Below are positions 1 to 12,709 of a DNA stretch of 64,000 bases, piece after piece. The DNA comes from Ceratodon purpureus (Eukaryota; Streptophyta; Bryopsida; Pseudoditrichales; Ditrichaceae): positions 36,271,918 through 36,335,917 of the forward strand of contig CM026426.1 in NCBI GenBank assembly GCA_014871385.1, read 5' to 3'. The notes below the pieces were generated by a model. That model worked only from the letters and a program-made list of their open reading frames with translations. It was not told where the DNA came from and searched no databases. A program made the position numbers and the translations under genes. Position 1 is the first letter of the stretch, and every line of letters begins with the position of its first letter.

Positions 1-904
1 GTTCGTCCATTCATCCAACATTATGTTTTCTAGACAAAGGTAGATGTTTAGCTCGAGTTCTAGCGTATTAGTTCTAGCGTATTTATGTCTTGAATACTAG
101 CAAATTACATATATTTTGTTGGAGGGAACACTACTTAAGTGTTTCAGTCCATTCCTTATTTATCATCTGTACCACATTATAGGCAGCAGTTTAGGTCGAG
201 GCGACCAAAACTACATTTGGCGTTGAAGTTCGTACTTTACGAGTGCAGAATACCAACAGGTCACCTATAGTTCTTCTTGTAGATTTTTACTTAATACCCT
301 AAACCGTTGATTCTATATCATATGTACTGCCACATACCAGCCGTTTAGGTCGAGGCAACCTAAACTACATTTGGCGTTGACGTTCGTAGTTTGGATTTCT
401 GAAGTAGAGCCGATAACATACATTTGTTGGCATGGGACTATACTGAAGTCCGTATGTTCTTGGATACTGTGGAAACTGTAGGCAGCTATGTTGGTCGAAC
501 AACTTGATTGTTTGTACAGGTCTGAAAGGGCCTGTCACAGATTCAACATTTAAGGAGTGTCGACCTAAATTGTATTTCCACACATATATATAATATAAGT
601 TTGCCCAGCATATCCGTTGTGTCCATTTCTTGTTATTCGCATGATGTTCATTTAGGGTGGTTCGACCTACCTTGTACTTTTTCATATATTTCTAGTAAAC
701 CATTCAGTTCTTTCATTTCCCATTACTACTGTGTGATCATCTGCCAAATTAATGGAAATTGCTTATAAGCTTTTCCTTGCCAAGTATGAGACCATTGTGC
801 CCATTTTAGCTCGACCTGACCTAATGCATTATTTTGGGAGATGATAAATCTCCCAAAATAACGAATATGGTGTTCAATTTGAAGAAAAACTATCCCTACA
901 CTAA
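1..904. repeat. Gene-free stretch with degenerate ~154-bp repeat
   Basis: No credible coding region is seen. A segment at about 190-233 (TTAGGTCGAGGC, then CTACATTTGGCGTTGA) recurs at about 344-387 with few differences, an offset of 154 bp. Weaker TCGACC/GGTCGA echoes lie near 490, 560, 668 and 811. This fits an old tandem repeat or satellite fragment. Open frames here are short and look accidental. Confidence 0.4.
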
Positions 905-912
905 GTAACCAC
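905..912. repeat. Left 8-bp TSD (GTAACCAC) of the small hAT
   Basis: Identical to 3037-3044 and directly abutting the CAGGGTTGT end. It marks the insertion point. Confidence 0.9.
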
Positions 913-1129
913 CAGGGTTGTTCATGGGACATAAGGACCGGTCCGTCCGTCCGGTCCGCTCGTCCGTCCGTTAAGGGTCAGGGGAGGTCCGTTTGACCAA
1001 GACTTACGGTTGACCATCCAAATGGTGAAATGGGAGTTACCTTGGCCATCTAGGATGCCACGCGTCTGACATGTCACCAAATATTCCACATATAGAGTTG
1101 ACACAGGGGATGACGTGGCTAAGAGGAAG

Positions 1130-1350
1130 GGCGCCAACGCCTTGGGGGAGGGGGGCGCCAGCATCTTGGGGGGGGGGGGGGGGGGGGGGGGGCGCGAGCT
1201 TCTGAGGGGGGGGCGCGAGCTTCTAAGGGGAGAAGGGGCAGCGCTTCTAGGAGGGGGGGGGGGGGGGCACAAGCTTCTAAGGGGGGGGGGGCAAGTGCTT
1301 CTAGGGGGGGGCGAGCTTCTAGGGGGGGGGGGGGGGGGGGGGGGCGCGAG
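1130..1350. repeat. G-rich array with GCGCGAGCTTCTAA spacers
   Basis: Runs of up to about 22 G are separated by a spacer of the form GCGCGAGCTTCTAA or close variants, about eight units. The same spacer appears in reverse complement (TTAGAAGCTCGCGC) between C-runs at 2370-2830, so the two arrays form long inverted arms inside the hAT element. The Pro-, Gly- or Arg-rich open frames across them are low-complexity artefacts. Confidence 0.8.
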
Positions 1351-1904
1351 ATTAAAAAAATAAAAAATAGTATAGAGTGGAACAAGGTTGGAAGAGAAAT
1401 AAATAATCATGAAAGGAAGTATGCCAGAAACAAACAATGAATTAACATAGAATTAAATATATTTAGATAATTAATTGATTTAGTACGGAAGAAACAAACA
1501 ATGCTCTAACATAGAATTAAAAATAAATGGTAGAGATTACAAAAAAAACAAAAAAACAAACATTAAAATCAGAAGAGAAAGGGATAATATAAAATCAATA
1601 GCATGGGATGGAAGAAGGTTGGAAGAGAAATAAAAATTTGAATAATTAATCAATTTAGTACGGAAGAAACAAACAATGCTCTAATATACAATTAAAAATA
1701 AATGGAAGAGTTAAAAAAAAAACAAATATTAATATTGAAAGATAAAGGGAAAAAAAAATAAAAAAATAGTATAGAGTGGAACAAGGTTGGAAGAGAAATA
1801 AATAAATGAATCATTACAGAGGGAAGTATGCACAAAACATTAAGAGATGAAACATTAATATTGGAAGAGAAAGGGGATTATAATATAAAATTTAGAGTTC
1901 CAGG

Positions 1905-2141
1905 ATGGAGCAATCTAATGCATTTTTGGTAGGCTATTTGGCAAAGATGATATGGAGGGACGAACAATGCCCATACCTCTTCAAGGATACAATGTCAATG
2001 ATTGCATTCTCAACGAAGTTGAATGGCTTGCTTAACGAAGACCCCACGATGAGGCTATCACTTGCAAGAGTTGTGGATGATTTGATGAGTCCCCCTTACA
2101 ACTTCAAAGCTCCCGATAGTTGTTTTAGAGGCACATTGTAG
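1905..2141 (+). CDS. Small open frame, possible kinase C-lobe fragment
   Basis: An ATG opens 78 codons in AT-rich DNA between the G- and C-rich arrays of the small hAT. The stretch LLNEDPTMRLSLARVVDDL resembles the end of a protein-kinase C-lobe (subdomain XI, with a dP..R pattern). I see no ATP-binding or catalytic loop, so at most this is a captured or leftover fragment. It loosely resembles the C-terminal end of the kinase-like cargo gene at 13835-15310, but identity by eye is low. An in-frame stop lies just upstream of the ATG, with a TTTAG acceptor-like site near 1895. It may be an exon, a remnant, or chance. Confidence 0.35.
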   Translation: MEQSNAFLVGYLAKMIWRDEQCPYLFKDTMSMIAFSTKLNGLLNEDPTMRLSLARVVDDLMSPPYNFKAPDSCFRGTL

Positions 2142-2369
2142 TACCATAGAGAATTGCATATGTAACATTTTGATTGCCTATATGGCTTTATTTACACGTT
2201 TGCAAAATCGTAATAAATCTTTTTTTGACAGCTATGTACTTTTGTGGAGAATAAAATTTTATTGCTATTTTTGTAATGGAACGGAAAAAAATAAAATATT
2301 AATTGTATGCCCCGTTCTCCAGAATCACCTTAAATCCATAACCTCGCGCCTCCCCTTCCCGGAAGCTCT

Positions 2370-2455
2370 GGCCTCCCCTCCAAGAAGCTCTAGCCCCCAC
2401 TCCCAGAAGCTCTAGCCCCCCTTAGAAGCTCGCGCCCGCCTCCAAGAAGCTTGCG

Positions 2456-2491
<36 letters not shown>

Positions 2492-2694
2492 GAAGCTCTG
2501 GCCCCCCCCCATCCCTCTTAGAAGCGTTGGCCCCCCCTCCTTGAAGCACTTGCCCCCCCCCTCAGAAGCTCGCGCCCTCCCTCCTTCGAAGCTCGCGCCC
2601 CCCCCCCCTTTGAAGCTCGCGCCCCCCCCCCCTTCGAAGCTCGCACCCCCCCCCTCCCTCAGAAGCTCGAGCCCCCCCTCCTTAGAAGCTCGCG

Positions 2695-2727
<33 letters not shown>

Positions 2728-2830
2728 GAAGCTCGCGCCCCTCCAAGAAGCTCTGGCCCCCCCTCCCAAAAGCTCTGGCCCCCTTCTCAGAAGCTCGCGC
2801 CCCCTTTGAACCCGCTCGCGCACCCCTTTG
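2370..2830. repeat. C-rich array, inverted counterpart of 1130-1350
   Basis: About 18 units of C-run plus AAGAAGCTCTGG or AGAAGCTCGCGC spacers occur, with C homopolymers up to about 32 bases (2455-2488). It is the reverse complement of the left G-rich array and longer than it. Homopolymer lengths are probably unreliable in the assembly. Confidence 0.8.
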
Positions 2831-3044
2831 CATATGTGGAATTCCCCGTCATCGTTCGTTGTCCATGTCATCAATATGTTTCCCCTATAGGTAAGTTGTA
2901 AAATAAAAAAACTAACCCAGTAATTTTCCTCCTCCCCTCAATGTCCGATTATGTCCGGGGACCGACCGGTCCGTCCGTCCGTCCGTCCGTCCATGTCCGG
3001 AAATTTTGCCCATGTCCGTCCGATAAGACAACCCTGGTAACCAC

Positions 3045-5060
3045 TGAAGTTATCCACTTTCTCAGAGAAGACAAAGGCATCCTCTCATCAATTGGAGGCC
3101 AAAGATGAAATTGATTTTCCATTCAAAACTTTCTCCAAAAATCTTGATTTCATGACCCAACTACCCAATGAGGCCACCTGCCCTTAGAATACCGTAATCT
3201 TAAGTATCTAAAGTAGATTACAAGAAGCATATAGTTCCAATAAGATACCTAAAAATAATAGCACTGCTCTATCACATTCCCTCCCGTCACTCAAGCTTCA
3301 ATCAAATGCCTTAGCCTCTAAGATAGAATAGATCACCTAGTCGCCTACAACAAACCATGTTAAATTTTCCACGTAAACATCTCAAGCCTCTTTGTGGTGT
3401 ACTGCTAGAGCGGCTTCAACTCAAAGTTGACGTACAAGAATCAGCTCTACATAGGTGCATCTCGGTTACAATACGTCACTCCTACTCATGTACTACAAAC
3501 TGAAGTGCCATCCATTCCGCACTTTGTTTGTGGAAAGGGTTTTCTGAAGACACTCTATGGTATACAAGAAGTGGGCGCATCATCTCTTGGTGCATAACCT
3601 TGATGTAGTGAACATGACAACTAGTAGATCCTAGCTATAGCATGAAGTTTAGCATGTAGCCCGAGATTTTTGCTCAGAGCATACAACATTGCTTTGCAAA
3701 GTCATTGCGGTGTACTTCTAGTGATCAACCACGTTGTTGGAGAAATCAAATGGAAGACTTGCAAGAATTTTCCCAAAATGCTAGAACTTCAATGTCATTG
3801 TCTGCGTAGTTTTCTTCTACAGCATCTGAGCCTCGCCCACAGTAGATAACAATTACGAAGCCCATTTCAAATTGAATGTCATTACAATGATTGTGCAATT
3901 AATATAGCTAGTATCAAGTGGCCTAGTTGTTTGACTACAAGGGGCACGCTTCTATCGCCCAACCCAACTGTTTGGATTGACTTGGCTCATTGTATATTTC
4001 ACAAATCACACACCTCCTTCATGCAATATGTCTAGGACGGCATAGTAAACAATATGGTCCTAAAAATGTATCCTTGTCGGTACCCTAAATTCAAACAACA
4101 CAATTGGCTATTAGTGGTCTTAGGGTGCAAACTCTAATCATGGGGTATCAATCTGTTGTACGAGAATAAATATGGATCATAGGATATCAATTTGACGTAA
4201 ATGTATTATTTTGAACTATAGAATTCCCAGAATTGGGGATGAAATTGTGAGAAGAGGTATATATATCAATTCGGATATATTGACAAAAATCCATATATAA
4301 ATTTAAATTTGGGTATTGTTTTTTTATGTCTGACCTATATTGATGAATTTGAGTATCAATCGTTAGGCGGGTGTCTTTCTCAAACAAAGTTGGATTATTT
4401 GAGGCAGGTTAACAAAAGGTACCTCCCTAGATCGGGTATAAACCCTCGTCACTAGCAAGCTTCAAAATTGAGGTCTAGCTAGGCCCTTCATCTCCTTGGT
4501 CCGTCTCCACCATCGGTTCATGGGGGCCCGCAAACATTGTTCACTATTCACGAGAGACTGATTTGTGAATCCAATTATGACATGTGATCTAAATGGCATG
4601 GATGTTTGGATGGGTATGCATAGTGGTGAAGGCTGAGCGGGCAATTGGGCTTGGAATAGGAGTTGGGGGCTTGGGGTTGGGGCTTTGTGGGGAAAGGATT
4701 GGGGTTGCTTAATTAACAAGGACATTGGTTTTAAAATAATTTTATTATGCTTATGGTTATGTAAATTTGTTATTGATTTACATGACATTTTATTAAAATA
4801 TTTGATGATATTTATTTTTTGAATATAATCAAACATAAGATGGTATATTATTTAAAAATTAATAATTTGACGCTTTATGCTCACTTTAATATTAAAAAAA
4901 AAATCATATTGTTTGTATAATAATTATTATTTATATGACTTAAAATAAATTTGTAATTTTGTAATTTGAATTTCATCATCTACTTGATTTGTTGCCAAGC
5001 ATGTATGAACCTCCTAGCTTCAACCATGAGTTAGAAGATCCAAGTGAAGATCTAAGTGAA
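3045..5060. other. No recognisable gene
   Basis: Mixed-composition DNA, AT-rich after about 4700, with no frame that looks coding on either strand and no clear repeat ends. Codon-like stretches on - at 3280-3560 suggest decayed element DNA, but no family can be named. Confidence 0.5.
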
Positions 5061-5128
5061 GGTCCTAGTGATGGAGGAAGCGAAGCACCAAGACCCAATC
5101 AAACAATGGAGTTAATTTTGTAAGGGAG

Positions 5129-5740
5129 TTGGTTATGAAGATCTCAAACGTGACTGCAACACAAAAATGTCCAAGGGAAAAATATGATGCTTTAACAATG
5201 GAGGAACGTGAAGCAATTAAGAGGGCGGGAGAAATGTTTTTGGCGGTATTCCAAGAGAACATGGACTTAGTATCAAAGCCAAATCGAATCTCTTTGCCGA
5301 GAAAGGGTGGAAGTATTACCCCTATACAAGCCCATGTCACAGATACAAGACTTGGACATGGAAGCTACAATAAGAAGAAAAGAAAATTGAATTACAAAGA
5401 CTTGCATGGTGAATAAGAACAAATAATTCAACTGCCAAGACCAGGTGGTGGAATCAAAGTACTCCGACGAAGACAACTAGTGCAAAAGAAACGCACAAGG
5501 GTGAAATTGCTAAAGTCATGTCAAGAAGAATGTCCCAAATGTGAAGGATTAAACAAATTTTTTGATGGTAGGACATTCATTGAGTGTCACAATTGCTAAT
5601 ATGTTATTGCAAAACGTACTGATAGTAGTGTCCTAAAAAAAGATGATTGTAAAGGTGAGCAAGATTTGGAGATGTTTTTCAAGGAGTTGAATATTTATTG
5701 AACATATAAAGGCAAAGCAATGCGACTTCGTATAGAAGAT
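5129..5740 (+). pseudogene. Unrecognised coding fragment with zinc-ribbon C-terminus
   Basis: A frame runs through 5129-5416, where a Lys/Arg-rich segment includes EEREAIKRAGEMF and KKKRKLNYKDL. The same style of protein continues after a frame change to about 5600. That second part contains CPKCEGLNKFFDGRTFIECHNC-like text (C-x2-C ... C-x2-C), a plausible zinc ribbon, followed by a stop and more decayed coding sequence. No clear ATG or promoter is seen and the fragment is broken. It could be the tail of a DNA-transposon protein or a decayed host gene. I do not recognise the family. Confidence 0.4.
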
Positions 5741-6059
5741 TGATATATAATATACTTAATGCTCTATCTTTTATTATTTTATATAATAAAATTCTTCCTA
5801 GTGCTGGTTTTTACTACCATCCTAAAATGGTTATTGTGACTTTTCAAATTATTTATTGAATGTAATTCCAATTTTTATGTGTTTTCTAATTATGCATTGT
5901 ATATAAATTGAGGGATCCAAAAAAGTAGGAATAAATCGGATTTTTTCCAACTAGATTTAGAATTCAATTAATTTTTCATTTTTTTGGTTAAATAGGTAAA
6001 AATAGGCTAGAAACTATACGAGTTAAGAGATAGTCAGAACCGGATACTTAAGAATCATT

Positions 6060-9000
6060 AAAACACTTAACCCGGAATGTATTCTCAGAACAGGAAACCG
6101 GATCGCGATACGGTCAAGAGTTGACCGTTATAGTTTCCGCGTGCAGGATCCGATCCAAAGCAGAACTCATCATGAGCGGATAACGGTAGGACCAATACGG
6201 GGGCGGCTTCAATTAAACGCCGCCTTAGATTAATGATTCACTGAGTATATAAGCGGGGTTGTTTAGGGTTTGAAGTTCTTTTTGCGAACTGTCAATAGAG
6301 AGCGAACGAGTAGCGAGGTGTCTTTTCTAATTCACTAGTAGTTAGATTGCCGGGTTTCTTGCTGTCGGGTCGGATAGTGAGCGACGTGAGACTTAGCCAT
6401 GACGCCCATAGCGCTTAAGGTTCTCAGCCCTGCGGTTCCGATGAATGAAGAAGTGATGCAAAAGTTGATCGATGATCTGATTTGGATGAGGTGCTAGGGA
6501 TTGCTTGCCCGGCCTTGGTTGCTCAAGGGTGAGGCAATGGTGAGAGAGTTGGTAGATGGGCCGGGGAACCTGTGGGACAATTCGATTTGAGGGCACCCGA
6601 CTTAGTGGACCACGGATCTATGGGCGGAAACTTACGGGTTTGTTTAGGAAGGGTTCGGTTGTCAATCAAGACGGATAAATATATCTAGGATAGGTTCAGC
6701 AGGAGGATCCACAAGAACAATGGATATTTCATAGATGCGTGCAAGGATAGGAGAGAGAGACATGTCTTAGCCTTTCTCATTCCAATCCCGTACGCGTCAA
6801 AGCCGGACCAAGTCACCATCACGGTAGGACACAACATCTTCGGAGCCCTTGTAGGTGACAGACCCGTAAACCGGGCTCAGATCATATCGGACGTCGTACG
6901 GAAGTTACTGCCCGAAATCGGAAATAAGCCGGCTCAGATCATCCCCTTCCTATATCACCTATACGATAAGAAGGAAGTTCTGATGAAGAATATTCTGAAG
7001 AATGGCAAGTCTGTTGTAGTAGAGAGGGCAGTGGTGGCAAAGAGTTTCAGGTGTTTTCAGAGGTGGAAACATTGGTGCAGTAACGGTGGCAGTCCAGCAC
7101 GTGTCCAGGGAGCGGTAGCAGTAGGGGCGGCTCTATTGCAGGCTGGTGGGCGTAGGTGTTGTGAGGAGTTGAAGGGATAGATTTGCTTTGGCGTTGACCT
7201 CTGTGAACTGAGGGCAGTTCATGAGCGAAAAAGGGGATAAGGCTGCTTGAGGTTAGATTTGAACTCCAACTGTGAAAAGGGGCGAAAGATAAGTAACCCA
7301 AAATTTTAGGATTTTAAATTTCAACTTTCAGATCCGAAAATTTAGGATCTTAAAAATTTATATTTTGAATTTTGTATAATGAATTTGTGGACCTCAATTT
7401 GGAACCTCGGTCGGCTATGCGGACCTCGATTTGGGGATCTGGGTGGGACGTTGTTTTTGAGGACGTTGGTTGACAATTGGGACCTGGACCTGAGGTTGGC
7501 ACAGGTCAAACAGACTGGTAATTTGGGTTGCTGAGTGCATTTGGGCAGATTCAGGGTGATATCTGTTTCAAATATTGTCAGAACTGTAACTAGCACTATA
7601 ACCATTGGACTGGATTTTCTAAGGGTTAGTACAGTGTGAAAATGGAGATAGGAACTATTTAGGGGCAATTTTGCAAAACTGCCTTGGTCTGTTCCTATTT
7701 GCTAGAAAAAGTGTCTGTAAACACTAATTAGGCCAAACAGCCGTTTGTAGGGTCGATGAGTGCTTAAGTGACAAGGACTACGAAAACGTAAGGGAAGGAG
7801 CCAAGTATTGGTAGCTGAATGATTGGAGGAAGCCAAGCAGAGCCGACCGCAGCAGACAAGGAGTAACAACCGCCAAGACTAGGAAGAACACACAGTTGAC
7901 AGAACGGAGCCAACTTACAGTATCAGCCGTTCACACCTATGGAGGAAGGTGACTTGAATGATCTGCAAGCTGAGAGGCAAGCCATGGAGAGGTACAAACG
8001 ATGGCTGTAACATGAGGACTATACAGTAGAGCCGACCTCACCTGAGGTAGGTAGCCGACTTAGCTCGCAGGGCAGTGCAGCCATGCAGGAGGGTGAATTC
8101 ATTGACATGAAGGTCAAAAATGACATTTCACCATCGGATGGGAGGATACAGGTGAGCCGATTTGAAGAGGGAAGGCAGTTCGAAAAAGGGGATAGATTGA
8201 ACAGTCATCCTGATCAAGCCAACATTCCCTGGTGATATCAGGATAGGAGAAGGATTGTGTCATTCAGGGGGGACTTCTCCCCTGCAGTGGACAACTACAA
8301 CACATTCTGTTAGGAGAGACGTCAGACACAGGAGGTCATCGCGGAGCCGACACAGTGGCCAAGCACAGTCATTGGCAGAGCCGACATACGAGCAAAGTCG
8401 ACCCGGCTACGCAGCCGATTGTATCTCTGGGGCATTTGCCAAAACTCCAGAGATATTGCCAGCCGCATTTCAGAACTTAAGGCAGTAGTTGGAAGAAACC
8501 AGGAGTCGATCACCTCAAGAGTATGGGCCAGTGAACCACCAAGATAGTATACCTGGCAAGAATGTTCACTTCTTGGATGACTTTTGACTACAGTCGAGAA
8601 GAGAGTTGGAAGAAGAGGACCAATGGGCATTGGAGGCCTTTGCGGCGGACTTACTGGCCAAGAAAGAAAGGGCCAGGCAACACCAAGCAAGTCAAAACCA
8701 AGGCAGGCCGGACCCAGGAAAGTACCTCATGCAGCTAGAGGCTTTGCAACAAGGTGCACCATCGGGAGTGGCATCACTGCACCACTGGCATATAAAGCCA
8801 AAGTGGCCAGAGAAGAATCCAACGCCACAGAAGGCCGACTTTGACCTCTATGTTGAAGAAACAATGCAGAGATTGTCAGCACATCAGTTGGCAGCACAGG
8901 AGTTGGCAGCACAACAGTTGGCTACCCAGCAGAGAGAACAAGAACGGCTCAAACGGGAGCAGCATGAGCATACACTAATTGAGGATTGGTGGAAGGAGCA

Positions 9001-12000
9001 ACAAAGGAGGCAGGAGTATGAGCGCATTGGAGAGATACGAGCAAGGCCGCCTGATTGATCTACTTTTCATTTACAGTCAACTGTAGGCTGGAGCGTTTCA
9101 AGACCAATGCTTGCAGAGCCGACCTTGACACCAGACAAGTTTTCTGGATATTTGGGCAACCGGACAGGTGATGTGTACGACGCGCTACAGCCAACTCAGT
9201 CAGTATGGTATCTTGCGCAATCAGCTCAGCCAATTGTTGGAGACTCAATACCTAGTCCAATTGATGTAGCGCGGTCACTGGATGCTCGGCCTACTCCAGC
9301 ACCTCCAGGCTATAGTTTTGGTGATCTTTCGCGAGCCGACCAGGCAGTGCCGACTGCCACAAAAAAACAGACGACTTATCAGGTCGCTTTGGCATGATGT
9401 CCCTCTATAGTACCAATACTGCGCACAGCCGACTTTAAGTTAGCTATCCAAGGCCACCAGTTCGTGCAGAGCGGAAGCAATTATCGTACCGGGCATACAA
9501 GGAGGGAACTGACTTTGATGCTCACCAAAGGCATTTTGACAAGTGTGTTTCGTACAATTGAGAGACAGATGAGACTATCATCATCCTCCTCTTTAGAACA
9601 ACCTTGGTTGATAAGGCGCAGAGATGGTTTGATGATTGGCTCGATCATCACCCCAATTGCACTTGGAAGGAGGCGAAGGAGGCATTCAAGTTGTGATTTA
9701 GGGAGCAAGACTCTTATGAACAGGTGTACATGACTCTAAGGACCTTCAAACAAGGTGAGGGGGGGAAGGTTCAAGACTATTATGAGAGGTTTACAAAACT
9801 GATCAAGTGTTTGCAAACATATGTTGGAGAAGGCTTCAAGCTGACCTACTTCCGGGCAAGCCTGTTGGACTACGTGAAGGTCACAACAAGCGCTCATACA
9901 ACCAACTCTCTCACCGAATCGAAGGAGGTAGCCCGGCGCTGTGAAACTCACTGCACAATTGCTTCAGGGAAGGAACTGTACCTTCAAGCCTGGCAGACAG
10001 AGCCGACTAGTGGACAACCGACAGCCTTACCAACTCAAGCGGAGGGAGCAGAGTCAGCTGGTAGGAGGTATTGCACAGTCTGCAAGAAATACGGCCATGA
10101 TGATGCTTACTTTTTTTTCGACCCAGCCAACCCGAACAATAGACTTCTACGACGTGAAGGTACACCGACTGTGGGGGGTCAACAAATGGACTGCGGAGCA
10201 ACACGGCAGCAACTCTAGCCGACCTATTAACAGCCGACCGGTTGATAGCCCACCTAGAGGTTACCAAGATGATGGCTCTGGTCAAAACGATACTTGCTTT
10301 ATTTGCAACGAGACCGACCATCAAATGTGAAACTGTCCTTACAAGTTGAGGTTTGAGCAGTTTGTGGCATCCAGAAAACTTGATAGTGATATTGTGGGTG
10401 TCAATAATGTGGAACTTCAGGAGCTGGAAGACCTTGAGGTGGCAGTTTCTCTAACCAGAGCAGCAAGAGTGGAGGTTGACCTTCCGTTGGAAAACAAAGA
10501 GGCATAGGAGGAGCTTGAAGGGGCCACAACAGCCAACTTGGATGCAAACGCACCTACGGCACCAACTTTGGATGGTGACTACATTGGTTTTTCTAACCCT
10601 GATTGTCTACAAGATATCCCAAAGAAGGCGCCTGACACAAATATGGAGAGTCTTCCCGGAACCCAGCTAGAAGCTTTGGTGCAGAAGATCAGCAGCCAAA
10701 TCCTGGAGACCCCCATTACAATATTGTTAGGACAATTGTTGGTAGTGGCCCCTACTCTCACAGAGTACGTGAAGAGTCAAGTGTTCCTAGCAAGTGTGTG
10801 CGAGCCGTCTGCATTTGTAGACTCGGTTGAGCCGCCTGCACCAACCGACCATCACGAGCCGACCGTGAAACAGGGTTCACTTGAGTTGATTCCAAGGGTC
10901 TCTAATGATCCAAACATACAACCTACAGTGGTCGTCGGAGCTGTGGATACTGATCTTGGTCTCTATGTGATTCCTGTAAAGGTGGAAGATTCGACCTTTA
11001 AGAACATACTTTCGGAAGAGGGCTCTACAGTTAGCTTGTTTACAGAAGACGAGAAGGTGACGGTACCAGCGTTACATAATGCCATTGGATTCAAGCAGCG
11101 AGTGATATTTGTCAACACTGCATTGAGGGAGACAATCTTGGCAGCAAAGCAGACAGCAGTATGGCAGGAGGATTTTCACTGCCCAACTATTTTTGGACAG
11201 TGAAGTCCCAATTCGAGGAGGCCGCTCCTTAGGTGACTCCTGCGAGCCAACTCCTTTATAGAGCCGACCGCCACGGGCTTCTTTCGAGGGCTCTCAAGAT
11301 GATTATCAAGGCGCCACTCCAGCTTCTACGAAGCCGACATTTACACAGCCGACTTTTATGGAGCCAACTGTTTCAAACTTAAGCTCCACCAATGGGCCCA
11401 AGGAAGAGCGACACCACCAACGGACGACCTCACGGCAAGAGTTAGCATCATTGCTAGTTAGGCAGGGATTCCATGTGCTTGATACCAAGGATTAGTTTTC
11501 TTCTCCACCATTTTCTAGTTTAGTCAGTTTTCCTTACTCCATGCCGCTTTGCCTTCTTTCCATTTACCAACCTCTCTTTTAGTGTCCACCCGTTCTGAGG
11601 GCACAACTACCGGACAAAGGGGATAATGTTAACCGGAGACCCAACCCGTCTCTTCCTTTAACCCCATCCAGTCCCCTCTCAGTTTCATCCAGGAAGTTCC
11701 CAGGCAGTCATCCAGCTGGCTGGATGAACTCTGTCAGTCAGCTAGATGAACTCTATCGGAGCCAACTGGATGAACTCTGTCAAAGCCGGCTAGATGATTC
11801 TGTCCGTTTTTAGGGGGTTTAAGAGGCATGTTTAGGGTTTTGGAAGATCATTCTACACTAGAGCAAGTAGAGTCATAGAGGTTTAACAGCTATGAGGAAC
11901 TGCTGTACCATGTTTTGAGGCTGTTTTGACCCATTTTATGCAGTTTTGACCTCTTTTTGCACTTGTATTGTAGATTTCCAGCATCTTATGAGGGTTTGGA

Positions 12001-12686
12001 GCACTTAGCTTAGTTGGGTTTTGTTGGGGTTTGATGGGATTGTGAAGGCTAGGGTTTAGTTGCTAAATCTTCCCTTTATCAACCGAAAGTAGAGCCTCTC
12101 CCAATAACCTCTCCAGCAAAGTCCCACTCCAAGTCACGCTCCCAACGGGCCACCTTCCACCACGCGGAACCTTCAACCGCTTGAGACGATACAGCGAGGA
12201 ACGTGGCCAGTTCTGAGCGAGGTTTCCTAGATGACCTATTCCGGGCACATCAGGAGAACACCCGTTACATCCAAGCCAACTACAAGCGGATCAAGTCTAT
12301 GCTCAAGAAGGTGTGCACGTCAATAGGCGATGTGCGCCTGAAGAATTACTCCAAGAGATTGAGTTCCTGAAGGAGGCGCCTCAACTTCGGGCCGAGAAGC
12401 AGCGTTTGGAGATCTAGGTAACGGAACTCACCACGGATCTTGCGGTCAAGAGCGAGGAGATTCAAAAGTTTCACGCAGGGCTAGAGTAGATCCTAAACAA
12501 CATCCGGAAGCTTATCGGGGTACCGGATGATGTGGTCGACAAAGCCTGGATGTTCGATAAGGACATTTTGTCCAAGTCCGGAGAGGCCAAGAAGCAGAGG
12601 ATCATTACGGTCTGATGCAAGTATGACTTGAATATGAACAAGACCCTGAGGCTTTTTGGGATGTTGCTGAATCCGGAATTTAGAGA
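6060..12686 (+). mobile_element. LTR-retroelement fossil DNA, left of giant hAT
   Basis: This stretch reads as decayed LTR-retroelement material, probably more than one element nested. A promoter-like segment with TATATAAG near 6245 resembles an LTR. A degraded coding region follows at about 6400-7000. At about 7750-11500 comes gag-like coding sequence with a CCHC zinc knuckle near 10290-10335 and a protease-like stretch at about 10910-11200. A purine tract and LTR-like start lie near 11620, and a further coiled-coil coding segment at 12235-12686. It is broken in many places. Frequent GCCGAC tracts are characteristic of the middle part. The giant hAT has inserted at its right edge. Confidence 0.6.
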
Positions 12687-12694
12687 CCAAGGGC
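12687..12694. repeat. Left TSD (CCAAGGGC) of giant hAT
   Basis: Identical to 40174-40181 and immediately outside CATGGTTGT. Confidence 0.87.
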
Positions 12695-12709
12695 CATGGT
12701 TGTTCAAAT

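Larger units (their letters stand above)
913..3036. mobile_element. Non-autonomous hAT-type element with perfect TSD
   Basis: The ends are CAGGGTTGT at 913-921 and its reverse complement ACAACCCTG at 3028-3036. They are flanked by a perfect 8-bp duplication GTAACCAC (905-912 and 3037-3044). An 8-bp TSD with CAGGG-type ends is the hAT signature. GTCCGTCC-type motifs are clustered just inside both ends (about 940-975 and 2960-3025), as expected for subterminal transposase sites. There is no transposase. The interior holds AT-rich DNA, a small coding fragment (1905-2141), and G-rich and C-rich arrays in opposite orientation at the two ends. It must have been moved in trans by a related hAT transposase. 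Confidence 0.88.

Noticed and set aside
922-2894. Poly-Pro, poly-Gly and Arg/Leu-rich frames
   Set aside because: Products of the G- and C-homopolymer arrays of the small hAT, not proteins.
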